A stretch of 64,000 bases of DNA, from assembly GCA_013398615.1 (NCBI GenBank), contig VZSR01000514.1, forward strand, positions 3,997,996 through 4,061,995. Reading direction: 5' to 3'. The position numbers were made by a program, and so were the translations under genes. Source of the DNA: Brachypodius melanocephalos (lineage: Eukaryota; Chordata; Aves; Passeriformes; Pycnonotidae). Positions within the stretch are counted from its first letter, which is position 1. Every line of letters begins with the position of its first letter. Of the stretch, positions 1 through 10,620 are shown piece by piece. Below the pieces are notes generated by a model. That model ran no database searches and was not told where the DNA came from. It saw only the letters and a program-made list of their open reading frames with translations.

Positions 1-2040
1 TTTTAGATTTCTTTGAATCCAAAATGAGAACACCTGCTGTGTTACCATGCCAATCCGACTTACAGAGAGGGATGAATGTCAGCATGTGATGAGCTTTCAT
101 TTGTAGCCTAATAGCACTCTATTTCCAGAGCCTTTATCAGCTGAAGCTTACATTCAGAACCAAGAACCCATGCTGTACAAATCAATGAAGCATTTTCAGT
201 GGCTAATAGTAGCAGGCAGAAGTGTCTCAATATTGGCCCGTCAGAGTTGGGTGTAGTAAAGACAAAGAAAACACTTGCAAGGTCAGCTCCAAAGATGGTA
301 AAATCAATCCATCAATGGCCCAGTATTAAGTGGTTTGGCCATTGTGACAGATGAGATTGGATAAAAAATTTGAAGTGCAACAAAATGACTTTTCCACTGG
401 CTCCTCAATAAAAGCCCCATGGGTGACCACAATGATCCTCCAAAATGGGAGGAAAAACCCAGAACAACTCAGGAGAAAGTGAGAACTTGGGAGACAGTGA
501 GATGAAATGTTCTTGGAAATGTAACAATGAATCAGAGTGGAGGCTGTATCAGGCAGACAAGGGTCAAATGCTGGGCCATGGACATGACTCAGGCCTTTGG
601 GATTAAAGGCAGAAAAAACATTATGCCTGGGAAAGATGGTACAGTTACTGTACACGAGTTAGCCACTCTAAACAAAATGTGTTCAATAAAATTACATCTT
701 TCAAAAGCCATAGAAAAAAAGGCTTCAAAACCTGAGGTGCAAGGTTAGAACACTTTTAGCCAGAAGAAAGTATTGTTAGACACTTCAAAGTATTTCACCC
801 TGCTGAATGCTAGGCAATACCATTAACTTGCTTTTCAGACTTAGAAATAAGACCAGAAATTAATTTCAGACTGCTAAATGATGTTATGCCCATGTACTAT
901 AGCAATGCTAAAATCACCTTTGAGTAGTTGAGGCTGTAGAAATTCTGTAGTGGTGGGTCAAAGGCCAGCATAATATTTCTGAGGGCCCCAGAAGCAATAG
1001 ACTGTTCTGTATGTGGCTTTCATTATTTTTAGTGAGTATTCCCAACCTTTTAACCCCCAAATATCTTCTCATGTCAGAAGGGACAGCATGATCAAGGCTT
1101 ACAAAACTCTTTAGGTTCAACTGTGTGTTTCTGCACACTAGAAAAGTATCCCAACACATTTTCTCACTCATAATTTTCACTGTTTTTGTCCCAGCACCTC
1201 CACAAGCACAAAAACATGAGGTTTGTCTCTCCCCAGGGAAAAGTGTTTTGTTCACACATCTTGGCTGGAGCATACTGGAGCCACTGCAGATGAAAATTCC
1301 AGGGATGTACCAATGCCTCAGCCTGAGCTGCACATCCCTGTTCCCTGCAACAGCAGAAAGGGAGGTGTGGCCTCGGTTACTCCTGCTTTTTTTGTGTCCT
1401 TGTCATTATCCAACACTCTACTCAGACGCTGACTTAACCTCTGTTGCAATTAGGCTCAAGAATGCTGTTCCAATTACCGTGCTGATTTCCCTTTGATGAC
1501 CTGTTCGCTCAGCAATTCAAAAGGTCTCTGCTAACAGGAGGACACCCTACCTTGCATGACATTAATAAATCTTTCATCACTGCATTTCAGATTCATTGCA
1601 GTTACAAGCAAAGTTCTTTGAACTCATGTTGTGCTGTTTGATGTATCTTTTAAGGATGCTCACAGCACAGAGGCCAGAACTGGGACAGGCTCCTGAAGGA
1701 TGCAGATACAAACCCTAGTTTCATACTATCTGCTGAATCTTTGAGGATGTTGATTAAGGCTGGAAGCAGAATATCAGTTCTAACATTCCTCCAAAGCTTT
1801 CAGATCCAACCTCCAACTTTGCAGTATGGTCCGTCTGATCATCCAGGCTTAGGAAAAAAACAGACAAATAAGATAAGAACATGCCCAGAATTTGTTGTTG
1901 GCTACATACAGGGAAAAAAAAATCTAGATGTGATAAATGTCTAGCATTTTATTTGATAGATATGTGCTTGTGGCACTGGGAAATGTCTTTTATTAGGTAA
2001 AAACTATTTTAGTTTTTTTTTTTTTAATTTTACCTTTTAA
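1..2040. other. Non-coding unique sequence, no gene seen
   Basis: I see no exon, RNA gene or recognisable repeat. Open frames up to 139 codons (914-1333, minus) overlap open frames on the opposite strand and resemble no known family. A T-run near 2012-2024 is simple sequence. A short stretch near 1428-1446 faintly recalls the MIR SINE phrase 'acttaacctct', but is too short to call. Confidence 0.6.
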
Positions 2041-2165
2041 TGTGAATGTAAAGTGATTTAAAATGACTGATGGATTAGCAGCATTAGCAGGAGACTGATT
2101 ATTGAGGAGTATCAAATTGCTAAGTGTGATTAGGCATTAACTCCATATCCAATTCCCTGAGAAAA
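2041..2165. promoter_or_regulatory. Candidate conserved non-coding element
   Basis: This A+T-rich, non-repetitive block has evenly mixed short homeodomain-like words, including GGATTA (OTX/PITX-type core) at 2072-2077 and several ATTAG/ATTA cores. This texture is typical of vertebrate developmental enhancers. No conservation could be checked, so the call rests on composition and motifs only. Confidence 0.2.
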
Positions 2166-4377
2166 GCAAAGCAATCCTTCCCTGTTTGGAACTCCTTAAC
2201 CACAAAAATATATAAAGAAACTGCCCAACACGTGCCCCTCCAAAAAGTTGCACTGAAAATAATTTTGCCATCCTCACAACCATGGGGACAAGTTCATGGC
2301 CTGGGACAGATGGAAGAGTTTGTTTTCCTGTATGTAGTTAAAATTTACTGAGAACACCATCAGAAAGACAGCACAAATCATAATGTCATTTTGATCTAGA
2401 TGGAGGCTTTCTGCAACAACAGTCTCTCATCACAAGCACCAATGATCCACTCCTTTATCCATTTGATTCTTATTCAAGGTAATTTTTGCACCAGAATTGA
2501 GAGTTTGAAGTTCTGATTAGATGGATCTTTCATGGTGTGCTTACAGCCCCTTTCTTTGGCATGGGTATGTGACATATTTATCTTGGATAATTGCCCTGCT
2601 TTTCTTCCTTTTATAATGCCTTTGTACAGATATCAATCTCTGATTCCTTTCTGTGCTGTACACCTCACACTATCTTGATAAAACCTAAATTCTCTTTTGC
2701 CTGTCAGCAAGTATTCATTGTTGAGAGATGAAGAGCTAGCTTTTTTTGGGGGGGAGAAGAATGCAGCTCTGTGGTAACCAGCGTGAGGGGGAAGAGGGAA
2801 TGCTACCACTATTTGTTATAATAATTTTTAGTTATATCTATATTGTATATATATATCATATACCATAATTATTATAATTGTTTATTACTTATATTAATAT
2901 AATAATTTATTTAATATATCTTGGTATATTAATTTTAATTCATATTAATTATATTGTTACTATAATTTATTATTATCTTTCCATAATCTGCGTGCTTGCT
3001 GTAATTTCTTCATAAAGTACATGTTAACTTCAGATGCAGACAGAAACTTCCTGACAAAAGGACTGCTTAGCTAAAATATAACTGAGTCTCACTGGGTATT
3101 TGGGGTAATCACATGAAACTGTTCGTAGCAGAGTGACCTGGGACTGCTGGGAACAACCACCTGGCAAAGCCCCCAGAGGCACCATGACCAAGGGGGTACC
3201 TTGGGGTGACACTGTGAGAGACACAGGAGCACCGAAGAACTCTCATGTCTGCTCTCATACCCTGCTTCTCAATGGGACAAAACCACTGGAGGACTGAGAT
3301 CAGGTATACGCAGGTGTACTTTTGACCTTAAACCTTGGTCTTCAAGGGCGTTTCTCATTTGGAGGAGAAATTATGCCAGAGGCTTAACATATAGATTGCT
3401 CTTGACAGAACTCAAGCCTCTGCTTAACTAACAGCTTGAAAACGTCCCCAGAGACTGCTGCATGTAACTTGAAAATTTTTGACTTCTTGGAAAAACTAAT
3501 GAAAGTGAGGGTACAGAAATATAAACACATTTTTACAGCCAAAATAATTTTCAGTCTTGTGGGGTTTGAATTTTTGTGGAAGTGACAGAGACAGATGAAG
3601 AAAAAGGGAAGATTGACTGGATTCTGCCAATAACCAAATATATTCAAGCAGTCAACAAGATTTCCATACCACCCACACTGATATAATGGCCTTCCACTGT
3701 TCATTAGAACATGTGCTGAAGATGCAGCATTTTACCTCCTGTCTCCAGAAAGCTGCTGATCCCCTTGGGAAGCATTTCACCACCCTTCAGCCTCACTCAG
3801 GCTAGAGAAGGGAAATGAAACTGTGCTGCAGCACTCCCTTGCTGGAAAGAGCATCTCTCCGTGGACTATTTGATAATGAGGCCAACCCTGGCGCTGTTAC
3901 AGGTGTGCACAGGCATTTTGTGAGGTCCGAGAGTGACTCTGATGTTGCCGGGAGTGTCTGTCTGGCATTTTGATTGCTGGCCACTTCCTTTCACTTGTTC
4001 GAAAGGCATCTGTGTTACTTTTATTCATAGGCTTTCAGAGAACCTAGGCCAGCTCTCAATCTCATTCCCAAACCGGTCACCTCTCCCACAGTAGGTGTTC
4101 TTCTGTCCAGGAGTCATTAGCTCTTCCCCTCAGCAAAGGTTCTCACCCCACAGACACCACCATAAACTCTTAGGCTATGAAAAACCGACTGTAACCAGCA
4201 GGCTCCAGGGGCAGGGGTGCCAAGAGAAATGGGTTTGGCCCTGGTAACTGAGGTGGAGACACCAAATCCTCCACTAGCAGCTGTATGCTGAGCACACAGG
4301 CCAGCAGAGAGAAGGTCAGGGCAAAACTGCCCTTCACCCCACTTTGGGAATTCTTCTCTGGGAAAGCAGCAGGAAAT
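2166..4377. other. Non-coding sequence around an A+T-only stretch, no gene seen
   Basis: Apart from the A+T-rich segment at 2812-2978, this is ordinary unique sequence. Short frames at 3030-3224 and 3384-3704 (minus) show no codon structure or recognisable domain. No CpG-rich promoter is visible. Confidence 0.55.
2812..2978. repeat. A+T-rich low-complexity stretch
   Basis: About 165 bases are almost entirely A and T, with irregular TATA, TTATTA and TTAATA words and only a handful of G or C. There is no single repeat unit. The stretch should melt easily and may be prone to replication slippage. It could be a decayed AT microsatellite or a matrix-attachment-like region; the sequence alone cannot say which. 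Confidence 0.8.
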
Positions 4378-4496
4378 AGTCAAGGCCAGGTTGGACAGAG
4401 CTCTGAGCAGCCTGATGCAACTGAAGATATCCCTGCTCATGGCAAGAGGGTGGGACAAAATGGCCATTAAACGTCCCAAAATATTCTGTGATTTTG
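4378..4496 (+). mobile_element. CR1 LINE, truncated 3' end (plus strand)
   Basis: The block starts with 'caaggccaggttggacag', continues through 'gagcagcctg' and 'tccctgctcatggcaagagg', and ends in 'attctgtgatttt'. This order matches the avian CR1 non-LTR retrotransposon 3' region, including the terminal ATTCTRTG-type octamer (4482-4489). The segment just before the end is compressed by deletion (near 4465-4480). It is a 5'-truncated, dead copy with no reverse-transcriptase sequence. An open frame running across it (4391-4624, plus) is incidental. Confidence 0.82.
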
Positions 4497-6296
4497 CTGA
4501 ATTATTATTTGTACAGCCAGGCACATACAAGGTATTTTCCCAGACATGTAAAACACCTCCAGGGTTTTCTACTCCAAGGAATGTGACACATCTCCTGGAA
4601 GCAATGCTTGCTCACGTTGGTTAATCTTGCTCAGTACCTTGTTTATGTCTTCACCATATGCTCACATTCTACTTGCAGAAGCTCCGTGGCTCTTTGTAAT
4701 CTCTATTATCCTCCCTCTTTTCCAAAGGCTGTTTATTACCTTTTAAATTTTAAAGTTTACTCTCTTGCACCTGGTACACTTCTCTGCTTCCCCAGGACCA
4801 CTCAGGCCCCCAGAACACAAGCTCTTCAGAACAACATTTCTGTCATCAAAACTGCTGCTTTGCTGACTGGGACTCAGCTGTTTGCCTGCAATTTTTCACT
4901 ATAAACATCTTAAATTTGAACATCACCAGCTCTCTTACAGACTAATTTAAATTTATTTTTGTGTTCTTCTAATGCCTTACACTTCTTACCCTAATTCAAT
5001 CCTCTCGTCTCTCTTTACTTTGTTCAACTGCCCGTTATTACACTACTGGATTCCTCCTTTCCTTATTCCCCAGCTTCCATTCCTCTCATTCACCAGAAGT
5101 TAGACTGTTGTCCTTCACCTTGGTTTTCTCATTGTGCTGCTGGCCAGCACTCCAACTGTACCATAATCTCTCTTTCGCTTTTCCTCCAGATATCTTGAAT
5201 ATTCACTCATCTTTCAGCGGTGATGCAAAAATGTTGTCTCCACAATGTCTACACATCCGTGGCAGGATCCACCCTTGATTTCCCATTAGCTTCACATTAG
5301 CCCAAATCACTTTGGGGTTTAATCATTCTGTATTACATGCTTCCTGAAAATTGCTTGTCCTCAAAATTTTCAACACGCTTACAAGCCTTACTTCTTGTAG
5401 CACTTATAGCTGAGACAAATGCATTCTTTACGTTCCTTCCTGCCAAGTATATATATATATATATATCTCACAGCTGCTTCATTTTTTCACCAACCATTAT
5501 AACACAAGGCTTTGATTTCCCTTTTTAATTAGGCTGTACCTCTGCTCTAAGCTCTTTTCTTGTATTTCCTGACATCACTGCCCTGAGCACCGTGCATTGA
5601 TGCAGCCAGCTAGAGTTCCTGGTAAATTCTGAGGGAGCCATCAGCTCCCCATCTCTCTACACACACATCCCTGTGCCAGGAGGGGTGTGACAAGCTCCAG
5701 CTTTGTGCAGGAAAGTGGCAGAGGAGCAGCAGAATGCTGGGGGACACACTGCTAAGGCAAGGAGGGAATCTTTCAATGGGATTAGCACACAGGCAAGAAA
5801 AGAGGCAAGAAAGCACCAGATTTACAGAGAAATCCCTGTACCAGGAAAAGCATTCCATGCTTTTTGTGTGAATGTTGCTGAGGGTAACAAAAAAAAAGTA
5901 CAAGGGAGCAGTGTTTTGCAGGTGAACAGGCTAGATTTAGACCAGCACAAAGCACAATCAATCAATTTTTGTGCTAGCAGCAGTGCTTGAAAAGTGCAGA
6001 GTGTAACTGAACTTATTTTGCTTGTTTTATAGACTTTTAACAGGATTTTCAGAGCATCTGGCAGAAAGGAATGTGGCAAATTTTAAGACTATTTATCATT
6101 CTTAAGGAACTGATCAAGCTTGTAGCAAGCTGATGTGTGGGCTATGAGAGTGAGGGGAGTACTTCATGATAGCACATTGCACAATTGTTTCACCTCATTA
6201 TCTTTTAAATATATACTAAATGTCTAGAATACAGTAATATTAACAACTGTAAATATACCAAATATCTGAGGCCATAGGAACCTAGTTCCAAGAAAT
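4497..6296. other. Pyrimidine-rich non-coding sequence, no gene seen
   Basis: From about 4620 to 5560 the plus strand is notably rich in T and C with no obvious repeat unit; the rest is ordinary. It contains a (TA)n run. Overlapping opposite-strand frames near 5610-6079 are open by chance. I recognise neither a gene nor a repeat family. Confidence 0.5.
5448..5466. repeat. (TA)n microsatellite
   Basis: This is a perfect TA dinucleotide run of 19 bases (9.5 units), likely length-polymorphic. Confidence 0.9.
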
Positions 6297-6372
6297 GGAC
6301 TAGATCCTGCTACTTCTGGATCCACTAAAGTCCACAGAGTTGATGTGAAGTCGCAAGAGATGAAGATGAGCT
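6297..6372. repeat. Possible fossil amniote repeat ('agatcctgct ... agtccac-gagtt' type)
   Basis: The words 'agatcctgct', 'ccactaaagtccacagagtt' and a following 'gaagat' fall in the order seen in an old interspersed amniote repeat. The consensus I recall has the form 'CAGATCCTGCTC ... ATTGAAGTCAATGGAGTT'. Divergence is high. I do not know the formal repeat name, and the family assignment is from memory. Confidence 0.35.
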
Positions 6373-6777
6373 CTACCTGAAAATTCACAGTATTGGGACT
6401 AGGATGCAAAGTCAATCACTTTGTTTTACATCAAAAGATAATAGAAACCACTACACTGTATATTATCTACAGAAAATACATTAAGGGGGAAATTCAACAT
6501 ACCTGGATTATATTAAGGAGAATTCTATGATTTTTTTTTCAAGAAATAAAAGCTTATTGGGAGCACCTCTGCAATTTCTATTGCATAAACACACTCATTT
6601 GTGCTGTGCAAAGCTAATATAAATAGGTTGCCAGATGCTAAAGCTGAGACAAAAGAGTGGAAAAATCTGACCTAATGTTGTTTTGTACCCACACTGCACT
6701 CCACACTGCTGTAAATGAGAACAAAAGACACCAAGCAATTGAAAAAAGAGGATAATATTTTAGTTGGAATGCAATGC

Positions 6778-7043
6778 GTAGGTTAGGGTAGGTTACAGTA
6801 TTGTAGGGTAGGGTAGCGTAAGTTAGGGTAAGGTAACACAGGGTAGGGTAAGTTAGGCTAGAGTAGGGAAAGGTAAGGTAGGGTAGGGTAGGGTAGGGTT
6901 GGGTAGGGTAGGGTAGGCTAAGGGCTAGGGTTAGGGTTAGGGTTAGGGTTACATTTAGGGTTAGGGTTAGGTTTAGGGTCAGAGTTACAGTTAGGGTCAG
7001 AGTTAGGGTTAGGGTTAGGAAAGTGTAAGGTAGTGCTTAGGGC
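6778..7043 (+). repeat. Interstitial telomere-like array (GGGTA and TTAGGG)
   Basis: The array has two parts. From 6778 to about 6920 it is a degenerate GGGTA pentamer array with seven consecutive GGG triplets spaced exactly five bases apart (6881-6913). From about 6921 to 7019 it is the vertebrate telomere hexamer TTAGGG with variants (TCAGAG, TTACAG); the longest perfect hexamer run is 6926-6951. The G-rich strand is plus. Both halves can form G-quadruplexes, for example 6928-6948. The degeneracy argues for an old interstitial block rather than a live telomere. It has no coding content. Confidence 0.93.
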
Positions 7044-7814
7044 TGTGTCCCGCTCCAGCCCTGCTTCTTTCATTTACATGGGATCTCTGCTACATCTCTC
7101 AGTGGGGATGGAATTAGCACATTTCAAAGCCTTCATCTTGCTTTTTTGGCTAATAAATAGGAAATTTTCCCATGATGCAAATCTTTTAATACAGGAATAA
7201 ACCTACATCCTTCACCTTGCCTTTAGTCTTAAAATGCATCCCCTGAAATTATTTTTGTTGCCTATACTCTGATAAAATGTCTCCTCACATTGAGAAGCTC
7301 TATTTTGTAACTTGAATGTCCATTAATATGCACCAAAATTGTGAAAAAGGGAAGTGTAAAAGTGACAAAATACTTCCAAAGAAACACAAAGAGTGTTTCT
7401 GGATAATAAAGACATTCTTTCACAAGCCAGAGGAGTCTAACATGGATTGATGACAAGAAGTTTAAAAAAAAAGGTGATAAATTCTAGAAAAAGCAAGTTC
7501 CTAACTAGTTTGCATTTTGTGAAGTTTTTCTAAATAAAAACAGTCCTTGACTGTTTTTTTTTTTTTAAATCTTACGTGTCTCAGTACAGCAGTAAATTAG
7601 TGACATTCTGCAATAGGAATCATATAGAATCCAACTTACAGATTCACAATAATAAGATCAAAAGAGATCTCTGTTTTCTTATTGAACTATCTCAGGCCAC
7701 CCAATTATCCAGCCCTGAGTCCAAGAACTTGTATTTAACTAAAGCATTCTTTGTCTCAGATTAAAGCTTGTCTGCTATAAAAGCTCTCAGACTTTCCTGT
7801 AAAATCTGAAGAGA
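7044..7814. other. Non-coding sequence, no gene seen
   Basis: Unique A+T-rich sequence lies between the telomere-like block and an ancient LINE remnant. It contains a short T-run near 7553-7566 and one perfect POU octamer ATGCAAAT at 7175-7182. No gene is seen. Confidence 0.5.
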
Positions 7815-8025
7815 GTTGGTCTCTATCTCTTTCCTTGTACTTTGTTCCAGCAGTTAATCACCCTTACCATGCATTCTGAAAAGCTCCTTTTGAGTCTTAA
7901 TTCAACTACAGCCTTTGCTTCTTGTGGTGCATTTTTCCTTCAGGCAAAAGAGGTTCTTAATATCTCCTATTTTTTTCTCTATGTGAATGCAGCTTATAAA
8001 AAGCGCAAACAAATTTCCACCTACT
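7815..8025 (-). mobile_element. Ancient CR1-like LINE remnant, antisense
   Basis: The plus strand reads 'tgttccagcagttaatcacc', then 'gagtctt-aattcaactacagcctt', a 'ggcaaaagaggttcttaatatc' equivalent, 'ctatgtgaatgcagctta', and an A-rich join. This is the order of landmarks in the antisense of an old amniote CR1-type LINE 3' region, remembered as 'GTTCCAGCAGTTAATCACC ... GAATTTGTCTAGCTTC ... TTAATATCC ... ATGTAGGTACTTATA'. It is heavily decayed and contains no open reverse-transcriptase frame. The 62-codon plus-strand frame at 7842-8030 is a by-product. Confidence 0.55.
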
Positions 8026-10439
8026 CATAAACATAGGGAAGAGAGCAGATAAAGCTTTTAATCAGCTGCAGTTTGTATCCATCTTGACAAAATTCATGCA
8101 GCACACAAATTTTTCTGCTCTTTTTTTAAAAAACAATTCATTGCACGTTTCTAAGTAGAGATGCTGCTGCACCAATCATAGCTTTCAGTATTTGAAACCA
8201 TCAATATTCTTGTCTAAATAAAATACACTTTGCATTCTCTAAAGTTTTCTTCAAACTTTCTGATGTTTGTTCTTGTTTAACCTTTGTCTGGGGTGATGAA
8301 GGGACATCTTTGTTATCAGACTTCACATCCACTTTCAAGTATTTCTATTCATGAAACTCAAAAAGAGAATGCTAGATTTTATTCCCTGATTCTTTCACTT
8401 CAAAATTATTTCTTATCATGCCATCATGAACTCCCTAAAGTTTAGCAAAAATCTACTTAAATTGTGAACAATTATATTCCTGTTTTTCCAGTATTTATTG
8501 ACTTAAAATGTAGGATAGCCCTTCCACCAGTGTACCTGTGAGCCATATAGGGTTAGCTAAGCAGACCAATAACTTCAGCTGCTATTTCATTTTAGCTACC
8601 AGCTCATCATGTTTGGGTTGTTTTCTTTTGTTTTTGATATCAGTCCAGCATTAGCACTGTCTTTCCCTTCTGCAGTTTCCCTAGCCAGCTAAAGTTAATT
8701 ACACAATATGATCAGGTAGACAGATGCTCCTCTGTTGTAACATTTTTTCTTTTTTTTTTCAACTCCTAGACTCTGTTATCGGATAGAAAACATTCTCTAA
8801 CAGAAATTGCCTAACATGCTCATTTTATTCATGAATTGGAAAGTTCTTCATCTTTGTGTGATAAGCTCATCACTTGCATTTTCCCAGCTACCAGACAAAA
8901 GTTGTTTTTGAAAAAATTTGGCTTCCTCTGCACCAAAAAACATTTCATTATCTCTCTCTACCAACAAGAGTAATATATTTTGCAGAGATTTTCATACCTA
9001 ATATAACTGACAAGGAAATATTCTGTATGACTTACAAGCACGGATTTTTCTCTAATATTTGTAGCCTCCTGTTACTTTTTTTGCACACCACAATTTCCCA
9101 GGGTTATTGATTGCCATCTGTTTTCCTTTTTCAATGTTACCTATAAATCGCTTTGAAAAAAACCAAAATTTAACTGCCTCCCTTGCACATTAAACTAGAA
9201 CGAGGTTTTAGCCAAAGTCATTGTTTTTCCTGATTTGTCAGTTCCTAAAATTAAAAAAGCTCTCAATTTTTCTTCTCATCTCTCTTTCTTTTCCTTCCTC
9301 TCCAAATGGTTCAGCTAATGATGAAGCTGGGCTTTCTTTGCAGCACTATCTGTGTGTCTCTTTGCAGGTGTAATTGTTGCTTTTACCTTCTGTGTGCTCC
9401 TGTAAGGGGCCGAGGGTTCTTCTCTCTGACCAAGCACCAGCTTCCAGCCCCATGAGTCACCTCCATCCAGTGCTGATAAACCCAGAGTAAGATCGATTGG
9501 TTCCTTGCAATAGCTATGATATTAGAAAATGGTTCTTTTTTGTCAAATGATGTCGAATTGGTGGGAGGGCTGCCCTGTGCATCTCCCAGATGAAGCCACA
9601 GGGTTTCTCTCCACCCAAGCAGAGAATTGTGTCTTTCTGTTGAGTGGATTCCATGGATTTCACTTACTCTGGGACTAACCTGTGTTCTCCTCATATCAGA
9701 TTTTGGATATGAGGGCAGAAAGCAGCCGGGAAGTGTTTGTGTCTTCAGGTTGTAGCAAGAGGTAGTTACTAAAGATTCAGTAAAGAAAATTATGTGTCAA
9801 AAAATGGTGTGTGAACATTAGAAGACACGTGCTGGTTCTAGTCTGCTTGGTGACATACAGGACTGTTTGATATTAATCTTGCATTGCCATTTCTAACAGA
9901 CAACTTAAAACTAAGCTGCACCTTATCTGCTCAGTTTTCTTAATTTAAACAATTTTCCTTGACAACTTTAATTTTGATGGACTTTGATCAAATTTCAATA
10001 AAATCAAAACACTTAAGTGAGAATTATACAAGCTTTTGGATTTGTATTTTTTTCTCTTACTAAAATCCTCAATTTTAGATGTTTTTTTAACGTCTTTCCT
10101 AAAAGAAAAGGTGTGATGAACACAGTGGCTAATAAATTCAAGTAACATTGGCTGATCTCCCCATGTTGATGCCACCAATATGCTCATGAATGCCATGGCT
10201 GAAATTTTAGTTCCATTAAGGATCATTAGTTTCATGCATGCATTCATTATTCAAAATCACCTGCTACTTATTTTTTGCATATAATTCCACCTCTGGAATT
10301 CGTGGGGGGTGTGTGTCTTCTTTACTCACTTAACATTAAAACATCCTTCCTTCCTTTGATAAGACAAAACTTTCATTGATTTGAGCAGAGATTAATTCTC
10401 TCCTCTAAATACCTGCTCTCAGATTAGTATCTCTACAGA
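8026..10439. other. T-rich non-coding sequence, no gene seen
   Basis: The plus strand has visibly more T than A over most of this stretch, especially 8040-9360. I see no repeat unit, RNA gene or recognisable coding exon. Small frames such as 8874-9110 (plus) and 9383-9694 (minus) have no domain I recognise. Part of it could be further decayed LINE sequence, but I cannot align any. Confidence 0.45.
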
Positions 10440-10620
10440 CTTGCAACATTTAAAATGAGTTGTGAGTTAATCTGGGCAACCTCCTTTTAGTTCTCATGTT
10501 GATTAACAAGATATTAATTTTGTATCATTAATCACTCAGCTCTTGGGTAAAAACAGGAAATTTCTTCCACTGTCCCTCCCACTGTAACAATTAATTTTCC
10601 AAAATTCTTCCTTTTTAATC
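10440..10620. promoter_or_regulatory. Candidate conserved non-coding element
   Basis: This is an A+T-rich unique block with a dense set of ATTA-type words: GAGTTAATCTG, TTGATTAACAAG and TATCATTAATCAC between about 10465 and 10535. HNF1-like half-sites (GTTAAT/ATTAAC) and PBX/HOX-like ATTAATCA are present. Function is inferred from motif density only. Confidence 0.2.
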
